A program made the translations under genes and the position numbers. Of a stretch of 64,000 nucleotides of DNA, positions 1-8,876 are shown piece by piece. This DNA comes from Thauera sp. UBA6194 (lineage in GTDB: Bacteria; Pseudomonadota; Gammaproteobacteria; Burkholderiales; Rhodocyclaceae), in NCBI GenBank assembly GCA_002422685.1, contig DITC01000054.1:1-64000 (forward strand). Direction: 5' to 3'. How positions within the stretch are numbered: position 1 is the first letter of the stretch; each line of letters begins with the position of its first letter. Under the pieces are notes generated by a model. That model made no database searches, was not told the origin of the DNA, and worked only from the letters and a program-made list of their open reading frames with translations.

Positions 1-1
1 C

Positions 2-538
2 GCGGCCACGCAGGGCTTCTTCATCACCAAGAACCGCCTCCACGAGACGCTGATCCTGTTGCTGGTGACCTTCACGCTGTTCCGCCCGGGCTTCTGGATG
101 GACATGGTGCATCCGCCCTTCGAAGAGGTGCCGCCGACCGAGCTCACGCGCCTGGTCGAGGAGGCGCCGCGCAACGCGAACCTGCGCGTGTGGGTCGAGG
201 GCATGAACCTCGAGGGCGAGGACATCGCCAAGGGCGTGCTGCTGCCGCTGGGCGAGCCGGGCACGGCGCGCGAGCGCCTGGGCAAGATGGGCCTGACGGT
301 GATGAGCCTGGGCGATCAGGTGCAGGTGGCGGCGGTGCGCTTCGGCAGCCCGGCCGAGAAGCTGGGCCTGGAGCAGGGCTTCGCGATCACCAGCATCGAG
401 CTGCCCGCGGCCGACCGGCCCGACAAGGAGTGGATGTACCTGCCCGCCTTCGCGCTGCTCGCGCTCGTGTGGGCGATGCAGAAACCGCGCCAGCGCAGGC
501 GCGAGGCGGAGCGGTCGTCACGTCAAGGCGCCGCCTGA
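2..538 (+). CDS. TRAP transporter fused permease, C-terminal fragment (5' end outside window)
   Basis: The reading frame is open from base 2, so the gene begins before the window and only the last 178 residues are seen. The segment matches the tail of the long TRAP-type fused permeases that carry a DUF3394 domain: a membrane segment ending FRPGFW, a soluble stretch with a PDZ-like part (FGSPAEKLGLEQG), and a final membrane helix around the YLPAFALLALVWAM residues, followed by a basic tail. These permeases take up carboxylates or related solutes with a periplasmic binding protein. The substrate cannot be told from this end. The family call is fairly secure; the function is known only at family level. 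Confidence 0.72.
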   Translation, partial: AATQGFFITKNRLHETLILLLVTFTLFRPGFWMDMVHPPFEEVPPTELTRLVEEAPRNANLRVWVEGMNLEGEDIAKGVLLPLGEPGTARERLGKMGLTVMSLGDQVQVAAVRFGSPAEKLGLEQGFAITSIELPAADRPDKEWMYLPAFALLALVWAMQKPRQRRREAERSSRQGAA

Positions 539-554
539 CCCGCTCGTGACCAAA

Positions 555-598
555 CACAAGGCCGCCGCGCCCGAACGGAGCGCGGCGGCCTTGTGCAT
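555..598. terminator. Bidirectional intrinsic terminator
   Basis: A perfect 16-bp inverted repeat (555-570 and 580-595) with a 9-base loop lies between the converging TRAP permease and PilZ genes. Short T runs flank it on both strands (TTT on each side), which fits a shared terminator. Confidence 0.8.
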
Positions 599-653
599 TT
601 GAAGCCTGCCCGCCTGCGGCGCACGCACGAGCGCGACGAAGCCCGGCCTCGGC

Positions 654-1085
654 TCAGATCAGCGACGGCCCGGCCACGATCGCGGCGGCATCCTTTTCGC
701 TGATGCGCACGCTGGCGTTCATGATCACCAACGTGACCAGCCATTCGCGCAGGCGCTCGGCGCCATCGCCCTCGAGCTCGACGAAGCGGCACCCGACCTG
801 ACCGATCGAGGCGATGAAGTTCACCGACTGCGCCCGCCCCCGGACCTGATCCGGCACGCCTTCGCGCTCGAGCACGAAGTCGAACGGCACGCCGTCGGCG
901 AGCGGCCCGTCGGCACCGATCGAGAAGCCGTCGATCGAGATGTCACGCAAGGCGATGCGCGCATCGCCCTGACGCATCCAGAGGTAGGGCGCGCCCCGAC
1001 GCGAGGCGAGAAAGCGCTGGATGCGCCTGCGCTCGGCGCCGTCCTCCTGTACCGATTCCGGTGCGGCAGGCGCTTCGTCGCTCAT
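654..1085 (-). CDS. PilZ-domain protein (candidate c-di-GMP receptor)
   Basis: This 143-residue protein has the two sequence marks of PilZ c-di-GMP receptors: an arginine cluster RRRIQR around residues 19-24 and DISIDG around 48-53, followed by the hydrophobic beta-barrel pattern ending VGCRFVEL. It has no signal peptide or membrane helix, so it should be cytosolic. Its ATG overlaps the stop of dsbA in an ATGA arrangement, so the two are probably translationally coupled, although their functions are not obviously linked. The output (motility, polysaccharide or other) cannot be inferred. Confidence 0.75.
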   Translation of the reverse strand: MSDEAPAAPESVQEDGAERRRIQRFLASRRGAPYLWMRQGDARIALRDISIDGFSIGADGPLADGVPFDFVLEREGVPDQVRGRAQSVNFIASIGQVGCRFVELEGDGAERLREWLVTLVIMNASVRISEKDAAAIVAGPSLI

Positions 1086-1714
1086 TTGGCTGCGCGCTCC
1101 TGGCGCACCCTGGCGATGAGCTGATCCGCCACCTTCAGGGTGTCTTCATGACTCCCGCTCATGGAGGCAGAGGTCAGGTACTTGCCGTCGACGACCACCG
1201 CCGGCACGCCCTGGATCTTCATCGCGCGCGCGAGCTGGTCGGAACGCTGGACCATGGAGCCGACGCCGAACGACTTGTAGGTATCGACGAACTTTGCCGG
1301 GTCTGCGACCTTGCCGGTGACGAACTCGCGCACCTGCTCCTCGTTGAAGAGCGGCCGCTTGTCGTCCTGCACGGCGGCGAACACGGCCTTGTGCAGCGTG
1401 TCGAGCTCGCCGGAAATTTCGGCCGCGTAGTACAGCCGCGCCAGCCCGGCCAGCTGGGCGTTGTTCCACACCGCGGGCACGACGCGCAGCACGACGTCTT
1501 CGGGCAGGGTCTTTTTCCATGCCGAAATCAGGGGCTCGAAGTCGCGGCAATGCGGGCAGCCGTAATGGAAGAATTCGTACACCTCGATCTTCGACGGGTC
1601 GTCACCTTGTTGCACCGGGTCGAGGGTCTGGAAGGGCTCGGCAGCGCCCGCCATGCCTGCGTAAGGCAGCGCGAGGGCCAGTCCGGCCAGCTTGAGGGCT
1701 TCACGACGATTCAT
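1082..1714 (-). CDS. dsbA: Thiol:disulfide interchange protein DsbA
   Basis: DsbA oxidises cysteine pairs in newly exported proteins in the periplasm. The 210-residue product has an N-terminal export signal, the active site CPHC at residues 53-56 in the context FFHYGCPHC, and a cis-proline loop GVPAVVV near the C terminus, all typical of DsbA. The start at 1714 gives a normal signal peptide (MNRREALKLAGLALAL); an upstream in-frame start would add 33 untypical residues. It lies between a SPOR-domain gene and the PilZ gene on the same strand. Confidence 0.93.
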   Translation of the reverse strand: MNRREALKLAGLALALPYAGMAGAAEPFQTLDPVQQGDDPSKIEVYEFFHYGCPHCRDFEPLISAWKKTLPEDVVLRVVPAVWNNAQLAGLARLYYAAEISGELDTLHKAVFAAVQDDKRPLFNEEQVREFVTGKVADPAKFVDTYKSFGVGSMVQRSDQLARAMKIQGVPAVVVDGKYLTSASMSGSHEDTLKVADQLIARVRQERAAK

Positions 1715-1840
1715 GCAGTTGCTCCAGGGTCTAGAGGTGATGCGCAGGGCGGGTGATGCGCAGGGCGTTCGAGCGCGGGAGTGCGCCGCAATCTGACGCG
1801 GCACGCGGCGCAATGTTCCATCGCCCGCGCCGCGTGCGCA

Positions 1841-2422
1841 TCAGGGGTTGCGGCTCACGGATGCGTTGAACCCGGCCTCGGCCAGGCGCGCACGCATCGG
1901 GTTCATGTCTTCGGGACGCGAGAAGGGTCCCACGCGCACGCGATGCACGACGCGCCCGTCGGCCAGCTGCGCGCGCTGCGCGCTGGCCTCGATGCCGGCC
2001 AGCGCCAGGCGTGCCTTGAGGTTGTCGGCTTCGCTCGGATTTTCGAAGGCCCCCACCTGCAGGTAGATGCGCGCGGGCGCGGGCTGGACCGGCTGCGGCG
2101 TCGCCTCGACGACCTGCGGCTGCTGGTTGGGCGCCGGCACGTTCTCGCCCTGCGGCAGGATGCGGTAGAAGTCGAAGTCCTGCCGGGCCACCGGGCGATC
2201 ACCGGGCTTGCCCGGCAGCGCCGCCGGCCCCTGCTCGGCGGCCGGCGCACGCGCTGCCACGGCCGCGGGCTGGAAGGGGTTGGCGCGGGTGAAGTACCAC
2301 GCTGCGCCGGCGGCGATGAGCGCCCCGAACACCAGGCCGATGAAGATGCCGATCAGCGTGCCGCCGGCACTCCTGGCGGGCGGGCGCGCGGGCTTTCGGG
2401 TCGGCTTGCGATCTCGGCTCAC
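1841..2422 (-). CDS. SPOR-domain cell-division protein, FtsN-like
   Basis: This 193-residue protein has a basic cytoplasmic N terminus, one membrane helix at about residues 21-45, a Pro/Ala-rich linker and a C-terminal SPOR domain from about residue 115 (IYLQVGAFENPSEADNLKA through the VRVGPFSRPEDM stretch). SPOR domains bind denuded peptidoglycan at the division site. The architecture is that of a short FtsN-like protein. It sits directly downstream of argS (17 bp), a pairing common in betaproteobacteria. Whether it is the essential FtsN cannot be decided from sequence alone. Confidence 0.82.
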   Translation of the reverse strand: MSRDRKPTRKPARPPARSAGGTLIGIFIGLVFGALIAAGAAWYFTRANPFQPAAVAARAPAAEQGPAALPGKPGDRPVARQDFDFYRILPQGENVPAPNQQPQVVEATPQPVQPAPARIYLQVGAFENPSEADNLKARLALAGIEASAQRAQLADGRVVHRVRVGPFSRPEDMNPMRARLAEAGFNASVSRNP

Positions 2423-2438
2423 GATTGCACTCCCTGGT

Positions 2439-4202
2439 TTACATGGACTCGGGCGCGGACACGCCCAGCATTGCGAGGCCGGTCACCAGCACCTGGCGCA
2501 CCGCCGCGGCCAGGGCCAGGCGGGCGAGCTTGACTGCTTCGTCCTCGACCAGCATGCGCTCGGCGTTGTACCAGCTGTGGAAGTCGGCGGCCAGATCCTT
2601 GAGGTAGAACGCGATCTGGTGCGGCGCGTAGCCGGCAGCGGCGTCCTGCACCAGCTCGGAGAAGCTCGCCAGGCGCGCGCACAGCGCGAGCTCGCGCTCG
2701 TTGTGCAGCAGGCCGAGGTCGGCGGCGGCCAGCTCGGCCGCCTCGCCGCCCCACTGGTTGAGCACCGAGCACACGCGGGCGTGGGCGTACTGCACGTAGT
2801 ACACCGGGTTCTCGTTGCTCTGGCTCTTGGCGAGGTCGAGGTCGAAGTCGAGGTGCTGGTCGGACTTGCGCAGCACGTAGAAGAAGCGGCAGGCGTCGTT
2901 GCCGACTTCGCGGCGCAGCTCGCGCAGGGTGACGAATTCGCCCGAGCGCGTGGACATCGAGGTCTTCTGGCCGTTGCGGTACAGCACCGCGAACTGCACC
3001 AGCGCGACCTCGAGCTTCTCCGGCGGCAGGCCGAGCGCGGCGATCGCGCCCTTCACGCGCGGGATGTAGCCGTGGTGGTCGGCGCCCCAGATGTCGATGA
3101 TGCGATCGAACCCGCGCTCGTACTTGTTGAGGTGGTAGGCGATGTCGGAGGCGAAGTAGGTGTAGAGGCCGTTCTCGCGCTGCACGACGCGGTCCTTCTC
3201 GTCGCCGAAGGCGGTCGAGCGGAACCACTTGGCGCCGTCCTGCAGGTAGATGTGGCCGTGCTGCTCGAGCTGGGTCACCGCGCGCTCGACCAGTCCGGTG
3301 TCGAACAGGCTCTGCTCCGAGAACCACTTGTCGAAGCGCACGCCGAACTCGCCGAGGTCGTCGCGACCGTCGCCGAGCTGCTCGTTGAGCGCGAAGCCAT
3401 GCACCCAGCCGTAGTCGTCGCCGAGCAGGCGCTTGGCGTTGGCGATCAGCGCGTCGAGGTGCTCCTCGCGCTGCTGCTTCGATTCGTCGTCCTTGCGGTC
3501 GGCCATCGGCAGGCCGGGCGTGCCGGCGAGGATCTGCTCGACCGTGACCCGGGCGAAACGGTCCTGGTGGGCGTCGCGCATGTCGCGGCCCATGTCGATC
3601 ACGTAGTCGCCCTGGTAGGCATTGGGCGGGAAGGGAATCTCGATGCCGAAGAAGGCGAGATAGCGCAGCCAGGTCGACAGCGCCAGGATGTCCATCTGGC
3701 GGCCGGCGTCGTTCACGTAGTACTCGCGGGTGACGTCATAGCCGGCGAAGGCCAGCACGTCCGACAGCGAGGCGCCGTAGGCCGCGCCGCGGCCGTGGCC
3801 GACGTGCAGCGGGCCAGTGGGGTTGGCGGAGACGAACTCCACCTGCACCTTGACGCCCTTGGCCGCGCCGCGGCCGAAGTCGGCGCCCTTGGCGAGCACC
3901 TCGCGCACGACCGCGGTCTTGGCGTCGGCGGCGAGCGTGAAGTTGATGAAGCCGGCGCCTGCGACCTCGGCCCTGGCGACCAGCGCGGACGCCGGCAACT
4001 CGGCCAGCAGCAGGCCGGCGAGCTCGCGCGGGTTGCGCTTGAGCGGCTTGGCCAGCTGCAGCGCGAGGTTGGTGGCAAAGTCGCCGTGGCTGGCCTGTTT
4101 CGGGCGCTCGAGCAGGATGGGGGTGGCGGCCAGATCCGGCGCCACGCTGTTCAGCGCGGCCTGCAGCAGATCGGTCAGGAGGACTTTGGGATCGGCGCTC
4201 AT
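2439..4202 (-). CDS. argS: Arginyl-tRNA synthetase
   Basis: This 587-residue class I synthetase charges tRNA-Arg. The HIGH signature is read as HVGHGRG within ANPTGPLHVGHGRG, the KMSKS counterpart is KTSMSTRSGE, and the C-terminal half has the arginine-specific anticodon-binding helices. The length equals the family norm. The start at 4202 (MSADPKVLL) is preferred because the in-frame extension upstream lies in an untypical arginine-rich stretch. It is the first gene of the minus-strand argS-SPOR-dsbA-PilZ run. Confidence 0.97.
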   Translation of the reverse strand: MSADPKVLLTDLLQAALNSVAPDLAATPILLERPKQASHGDFATNLALQLAKPLKRNPRELAGLLLAELPASALVARAEVAGAGFINFTLAADAKTAVVREVLAKGADFGRGAAKGVKVQVEFVSANPTGPLHVGHGRGAAYGASLSDVLAFAGYDVTREYYVNDAGRQMDILALSTWLRYLAFFGIEIPFPPNAYQGDYVIDMGRDMRDAHQDRFARVTVEQILAGTPGLPMADRKDDESKQQREEHLDALIANAKRLLGDDYGWVHGFALNEQLGDGRDDLGEFGVRFDKWFSEQSLFDTGLVERAVTQLEQHGHIYLQDGAKWFRSTAFGDEKDRVVQRENGLYTYFASDIAYHLNKYERGFDRIIDIWGADHHGYIPRVKGAIAALGLPPEKLEVALVQFAVLYRNGQKTSMSTRSGEFVTLRELRREVGNDACRFFYVLRKSDQHLDFDLDLAKSQSNENPVYYVQYAHARVCSVLNQWGGEAAELAAADLGLLHNERELALCARLASFSELVQDAAAGYAPHQIAFYLKDLAADFHSWYNAERMLVEDEAVKLARLALAAAVRQVLVTGLAMLGVSAPESM

Positions 4203-4372
4203 GGCACTCGGAATGAATTCGAAGCCCGCGATTATAGCGGAATGCGCCCCCGCCCCCCGGCGAGGATGTGAGCGCAGATTGCGCGCCGTGGCAGGCGTCA
4301 CGCGCGAGCGACGTTCCACCGCGGGCGCTTTCGGGCTAAAGTCCGCGGTTTGCATCTGTCCGGCCTTCCACC

Positions 4373-5902
4373 GTGCGCATCTTCCGTCTCGTCAAGATCG
4401 TTTCCGTCAGCCTGCGCTTCGGCCTCGACCGCATGGTGCTCGACGCCGACAGCAGCGGCCGGCTGGCGCACATCTGGCACAAGGTCTTCTTCTGGCGGAC
4501 CTTTTCCGAGGCGCGCGGGGCACGCCTGCGCCAGGCGCTCGAGTCGCTCGGGCCGATCTTCGTCAAGTTCGGCCAGATGCTGTCGACCCGGCGAGACCTC
4601 TTGCCGCCCGACCTCGCAGACGAGCTCGCGCTGCTGCAGGACCGCGTGCCGCCCTTCCCCACCGAGCAGGCGCTGGCGGTGCTCGAGGGCTTCTACGGCC
4701 GCCCGATCGACGAGGTCTTCGACGACTTCGAGCGCACGCCGGTGGCCTCGGCCTCGGTGGCGCAGGTGCACTTCGCGCGCCTGCCCGACGGCACCGACGT
4801 CGCGGTCAAGGTGCTGCGCCCGGGCATCGAGCGCGTGATCGAGCACGACCTCGCGCTGCTCGAGGTCGCCGCAGTGCTGCTCGAGAAGATCTGGCCCGAG
4901 GGCCGGCGGCTCAAGCCGCGCGAGGTCGTGGCCGAGTTCAGCAAGTACCTGCACGACGAGCTCGACCTGATGCGCGAGGCGGCCAACTGCTCGCAGCTGC
5001 GGCGCAACTTCACCGATTCGTCGCTGCTGATCGTGCCCGAGGTTTACTGGGACTGGTGCGGCAGCAAGGTCATGGTGATGGAGCGCATGCGCGGCGTGCC
5101 GATCTCGCAGACGCCGGCGCTGCTCGCCCAGGGCACCGACATGAAGGCGCTGTCGCGCGCCGGCGTGGAGATCTTCTTCACCCAGGTCTTTCGCGACGGC
5201 TTCTTTCACGCCGACATGCACCCGGGCAACATCTTCGTGCACCAGGACGGGCGCTACATCGCGCTCGACTTCGGCATCATGGGCACGCTCAACGAAGAGG
5301 ACAAGAATTACCTCGCGACCAACTTTCTCGCCTTCTTCAAGCGCGACTACCGGCGCGTGGCGCTCGCCCACATCGAGGCCGGCTGGGTGCCGGCGAAGAC
5401 GCGGGTGGACGAGTTCGAGGCGGCGATCCGCACCGTGTGCGAGCCGATCTTCGACCGCCCGCTCAAGGACATCTCCTTCGGCAAGACCCTGCTGCGCCTG
5501 TTCCAGACCGCGCGCCGCTTCGAGATGGAAGTGCAGCCGCAGCTCGTGCTGCTGCAGAAGACCCTGCTCAACATCGAGGGCCTGGGCCGCCAGCTCGACC
5601 CCGAGCTCGACCTGTGGAAGACCGCCAAGCCCTTCCTCGAGCGCTGGATGGACGAGCGCATGGGCGTGCGCGCGCTGGTGCGCGGCATGAAGGAAGAGGC
5701 CCCCGCCTGGGCCGGCACGCTGCCGCAGCTGCCGCGCCTGGTGCATCAGGTGCTGACCGAGTCGGCCCACCAGCGCAGCGCACAGCAGCAGCGCCTGGAC
5801 GCGCTCGCCGCCAGCCAGCGCACGCAGAGTCGCCTGCTGCTGCTCGTCGGCGCCGTGTCCATGACCCTGCTCGGCCTCGAGCTGTACCGCCTGTTCGGCT
5901 GA
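4373..5902 (+). CDS. ubiB: Ubiquinone biosynthesis kinase-like protein UbiB
   Basis: UbiB is an atypical ADCK-family ATPase/kinase needed for the ubiquinone complex at the inner membrane. The 509-residue protein has the invariant KFGQ motif at residues 65-68 within [10 protein letters not shown], an alanine-rich loop (ASASVAQVH) in place of a normal glycine loop, DMHPGN and DFG kinase motifs, and a hydrophobic C-terminal anchor at about 483-505. It starts at a GTG. It fits with the ubiUVT genes downstream: both act in quinone synthesis. Confidence 0.94.
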   Translation: MRIFRLVKIVSVSLRFGLDRMVLDADSSGRLAHIWHKVFFWRTFSEARGARLRQALESLGPIFVKFGQMLSTRRDLLPPDLADELALLQDRVPPFPTEQALAVLEGFYGRPIDEVFDDFERTPVASASVAQVHFARLPDGTDVAVKVLRPGIERVIEHDLALLEVAAVLLEKIWPEGRRLKPREVVAEFSKYLHDELDLMREAANCSQLRRNFTDSSLLIVPEVYWDWCGSKVMVMERMRGVPISQTPALLAQGTDMKALSRAGVEIFFTQVFRDGFFHADMHPGNIFVHQDGRYIALDFGIMGTLNEEDKNYLATNFLAFFKRDYRRVALAHIEAGWVPAKTRVDEFEAAIRTVCEPIFDRPLKDISFGKTLLRLFQTARRFEMEVQPQLVLLQKTLLNIEGLGRQLDPELDLWKTAKPFLERWMDERMGVRALVRGMKEEAPAWAGTLPQLPRLVHQVLTESAHQRSAQQQRLDALAASQRTQSRLLLLVGAVSMTLLGLELYRLFG

Positions 5903-6070
5903 GCGCGCGCTCCGCGCGCCGGGCAGAGAGTTGCATCGACGCAATAAGGCATGGCCGATCAAGCCCTTGGCGCGGAATTTCCTGCCCCCGCGGCGGCGTT
6001 CTGTTGCTAAACTCGCGCCCTCTTTTTTTCGCTCATCGCGCGCGGATGCGCCATCACGAAGGGCCTCATC

Positions 6071-7543
6071 ATGCTGCTCTGGCTTGTCGTTGCCTACCTC
6101 GTCGTCTCCATCGGCATCGGCCTGTATGCCGCCACCCGGGTGCACAACGCGCGTGACTACATCACCGCCGGCCGCAACCTGCCGATGGTCGTGGTGCTGG
6201 CGATGGTGTTCGCCACCTGGTTTGGTGCCGAGACGGTGCTCGGCATCTCGGCCACCTTCATCGAGGAAGGCTTTCGCGGCCTGATCTCCGACCCGCTCGG
6301 CGCCTCGGTGTGCCTGATCCTGTTCGGCCTCGTCTTCGCGCGCCCGCTGTACCGCATGAACCTGCTCACGCTGGGCGACTTCTTCCGCATGCGCTACAAC
6401 CGCACGACCGAGCTGGTGCTGTCGATCTGCATCGTGCTGTCCTACCTGGGCTGGGTGGCGGCGCAGATCACCGCGCTCGGGCTGGTGTTCAACGTGCTGT
6501 CGGGTGACCTGGTGAGCATGAACCAGGGCATGCTGATCGGCGCCGCGGTGGTGCTGGTCTATACCCTGTTCGGCGGCATGTGGTCGGTGGCGATGACCAC
6601 CTTCGTGCAGATGATCGTGATCGTCATCGGCCTGATCTGGGTGAGCTGGATCGCCGGCGACATGGCGAGCAACATGGCAGGCGGCTTCGACAAGGTGATC
6701 GCCAAGGCCGCCGCCGAGGGCAAGTTCGACTTCCTGCCCTCGCTCGACATGGTCGACATGATCGCGTGGATCGCCGCCTTCGCCACCATGGCGCTGGGCT
6801 CGATCCCGCAGCAGGACGTGTTCCAGCGCGTCAACTCGTCGAAGAACGAGACCGTCGCGGTGTGGGGCACCACGCTCGGCGGGGTGAGCTACTTCTTCTT
6901 CGCCGCGGTGCCGCTGTTCCTCGCCTACACCGCCAACATCATCGACCCGGCCATGGTCGAGCGCCTGATGGAGCAGGACTCGCAACTCATCCTGCCGACC
7001 CTGATCCTGCAGTACATGCCCTTCTACGCGCAGGTGATCTTCTTCGGCGCGCTGCTGTCGGTGATCATGTCGACCGCCTCGGGCACCCTGCTCGCGCCCT
7101 CGGTGACCTTCTCCGAGAACGTGCTGCGCGGCTTCATCCCGGGCATGAGCGACCGCGCCTTCCTGCTCAGCACGCGCATCACCGTGGTGCTGTTTACCGC
7201 CTTCGTCACCTGGTACGCGACCAGCACCGAGTCCTCGATCCACGAGATGGTCGAGAACGCCTACCGCGTGACGCTCGCCGGCGCCTTCGTGCCGCTGGCC
7301 GCCGGCCTGTTCTGGAAGCGCGCCAACAACCTCGGTGCGGCGCTGGCGATCATCCTCGGCCTGGCCACCTGGATCCTGTTCGAGCTCTTCGTGCCCGAAG
7401 GCGACGTCGAGCCGCAGCTCTACGGCCTGGCCGCGAGCGCGCTCGGCATGCTGGTGGGCGGCCTGATCGGGCCGAAGCCGCACCACCGCCCGCACGTGGG
7501 CGGGCATCACGCCGCGGCCGGCACCTACCACACCCAGCGCTGA
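6071..7543 (+). CDS. Sodium:solute symporter family transporter
   Basis: A 490-residue integral membrane protein with about 13 hydrophobic helices and the SSS-family features (N-terminal GRNLPM followed by a long helix with ATWFGAETVLG, and a GG-rich stretch later). SSS carriers couple Na+ (sometimes H+) flow to uptake of sugars, amino acids, carboxylates or vitamins. The C terminus ends in a His-rich tail. The substrate cannot be assigned from motifs. It stands alone between ubiB and ubiU and is separated from ubiU by a regulatory gap. Confidence 0.85.
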   Translation: MLLWLVVAYLVVSIGIGLYAATRVHNARDYITAGRNLPMVVVLAMVFATWFGAETVLGISATFIEEGFRGLISDPLGASVCLILFGLVFARPLYRMNLLTLGDFFRMRYNRTTELVLSICIVLSYLGWVAAQITALGLVFNVLSGDLVSMNQGMLIGAAVVLVYTLFGGMWSVAMTTFVQMIVIVIGLIWVSWIAGDMASNMAGGFDKVIAKAAAEGKFDFLPSLDMVDMIAWIAAFATMALGSIPQQDVFQRVNSSKNETVAVWGTTLGGVSYFFFAAVPLFLAYTANIIDPAMVERLMEQDSQLILPTLILQYMPFYAQVIFFGALLSVIMSTASGTLLAPSVTFSENVLRGFIPGMSDRAFLLSTRITVVLFTAFVTWYATSTESSIHEMVENAYRVTLAGAFVPLAAGLFWKRANNLGAALAIILGLATWILFELFVPEGDVEPQLYGLAASALGMLVGGLIGPKPHHRPHVGGHHAAAGTYHTQR

Positions 7544-7550
7544 GCTTCCG

Positions 7551-7567
7551 CCCCGCTCGATGCGGGG
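7551..7567 (+). terminator. Short GC hairpin after the symporter gene
   Basis: CCCCGC (7551-7556) and GCGGGG (7562-7567) form a 6-bp stem with a 5-base loop 7 bases after the symporter stop codon. There is no T run after it, so it is a weak terminator candidate. Confidence 0.3.
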
Positions 7568-7603
7568 TCGAAAACGAAAGTTGCCAGCCGGCGGCGTCCG
7601 CGT

Positions 7604-7617
7604 TTGATGGTAATCAA
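7604..7617 (+). promoter_or_regulatory. FNR/Anr-family binding site upstream of ubiU
   Basis: TTGATGGTAATCAA is a perfect match to the FNR-family consensus TTGAT-N4-ATCAA. Its centre (7610.5) lies 41.5 bases before the start point implied by a -10 element TATGGT at 7640-7645, the geometry of a class II activated promoter. It is 60 bases upstream of the ubiU ATG, so oxygen limitation probably induces ubiU and ubiV. Confidence 0.85.
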
Positions 7618-7639
7618 CGCGCTCGCCGCCGGCCTCGTT

Positions 7640-7645
7640 TATGGT
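7640..7645 (+). promoter_or_regulatory. Putative -10 element of the ubiU promoter
   Basis: TATGGT matches TATAAT at four of six positions and sits where a class II FNR promoter needs it, with the implied transcription start near 7652. No good -35 hexamer is needed in this promoter type because the activator replaces it. Confidence 0.55.
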
Positions 7646-7677
7646 TGCGGCGTTTTTTGCCCCGGATTCTGCCCGCC

Positions 7678-8694
7678 ATGACCGTGTCTCACCCGATCGA
7701 ACTCGTCTGCCCCGCCGGCAGCCTTCCGGCCCTCAAGACGGCCGTCGATCACGGCGCCGATTGCGTCTACCTCGGCTTCAAGGACGCCACCAACGCGCGC
7801 AACTTCAGCGGCCTGAACTTCGACCCGGCGCAGATGCGCGAAGGCATCGCCTACGCCCACGCGCGCGGCAAGAAGGTGCTGCTGGCGCTCAACACCTACC
7901 CGCAGACCGGCAACTGGCCGAGCTGGACACAGGCCATCGACCGCGCCGCCGAGTTCGGCCTCGACGCCCTGATCCTCGCCGACCCCGGCCTGATGGCCTA
8001 CGCGGCCAAGACCCACCCGCAGCTGCGCCTGCATCTGTCGGTGCAGGGCTCGGCCACCAGCTACGAGGCCATCAACTATTACCATGAGCGCTTCGGCATC
8101 CAGCGCGCGGTGCTGCCGCGCGTACTGTCGATGGCGCAGGTCGAGAGCGTGATCGCCAACACCCCGGTCGAGATCGAGATCTTCGGTTTCGGCGGCCTGT
8201 GCGTGATGGTCGAGGGGCGCTGCGCGCTGTCGGCCTACGCCACCGGCGAGTCGCCCAACTGCAACGGCGCCTGCTCGCCGGGCAAGCACGTGCGCTGGGA
8301 AGACACCCCGCGCGGCATGGAGACGCGGCTCAACGGCATCCTCATCGACCGCTTCGCCGACGGCGAGCGCGCCGGCTACCCGACGCTGTGCAAGGGCCGC
8401 TTCGAGGTCAACGACGAGACCTACTACGCGCTCGAGGAGCCGACCAGCCTCAACACCCTCGAGCTGCTGCCCGAGCTCGCCCGCATCGGCATCCGCGCGA
8501 TCAAGATCGAAGGCCGCCAGCGCAGCCCGGCCTACGTCGCCCAGGTCACCAAAGTGTGGCGCGCCGCGCTCGACAAGCTCAAGGCCGGCGGCCCCGAAGG
8601 CTTCAGCGTGCTGCCGGCGTGGATGGCCGAGCTCAACAAGGTCTCCGAAGGCCAGAGCCACACGCTGGGCGCCTACTACCGGCCGTGGAAGTGA
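7678..8694 (+). CDS. ubiU: Oxygen-independent ubiquinone hydroxylase subunit UbiU (U32 peptidase fold)
   Basis: UbiU and UbiV form a 4Fe-4S heterodimer that hydroxylates ubiquinone precursors without O2. The 338-residue product starts ELVCPAGSLPALK as in the U32 family, and has the cysteines expected for cluster binding at about residues 175, 182, 195/199 and 238 (GGLCVMVEGRC, SPNCNGAC, TLCKGR). The ATG at 7678 is chosen because it follows the FNR promoter and begins the typical N terminus. ubiV and ubiT follow on the same strand, the usual ubiUVT set. Confidence 0.93.
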   Translation: MTVSHPIELVCPAGSLPALKTAVDHGADCVYLGFKDATNARNFSGLNFDPAQMREGIAYAHARGKKVLLALNTYPQTGNWPSWTQAIDRAAEFGLDALILADPGLMAYAAKTHPQLRLHLSVQGSATSYEAINYYHERFGIQRAVLPRVLSMAQVESVIANTPVEIEIFGFGGLCVMVEGRCALSAYATGESPNCNGACSPGKHVRWEDTPRGMETRLNGILIDRFADGERAGYPTLCKGRFEVNDETYYALEEPTSLNTLELLPELARIGIRAIKIEGRQRSPAYVAQVTKVWRAALDKLKAGGPEGFSVLPAWMAELNKVSEGQSHTLGAYYRPWK

Positions 8695-8876
8695 CGCGCC
8701 AGCCCCGGCCGCCACGCTGATGGCGCCGGCTCGCACCGCCCCCACCAGCCACCCCAGCCACCCCAGCCAGCCACCCCGACCCGCGCCTGCGCCCTACCCG
8801 ATCGCCGCAGCTCGCCCGCCGCGCAAGCCCGCGGACGGCGCCCGCGGCAACACCCCATCCGAATGAGAACCGCCCC
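8695..8876. other. Intergenic spacer with short CCACCCCAG-type repeats
   Basis: The 182-base gap between ubiU and ubiV is unusually long for genes whose products form one heterodimer. It contains a C-rich stretch at about 8738-8780 with several imperfect CCACCCCAG copies. I see no convincing promoter or reading frame in it. Confidence 0.4.

Noticed and set aside
5965..5990. Sigma-54 (-24/-12) promoter before the symporter
   Set aside because: TTGGCGC is followed by TCCTGC at the wrong distance; the required GG-N10-GC spacing is not met.
4298..7531. Minus-strand open frame of about 1077 codons
   Set aside because: It is antisense to ubiB and the symporter, both of which are well supported.
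8738..8780. CRISPR-like or tandem repeat in the ubiU-ubiV gap
   Set aside because: The CCACCCCAG copies are too short and irregular, with no spacers and no cas genes.
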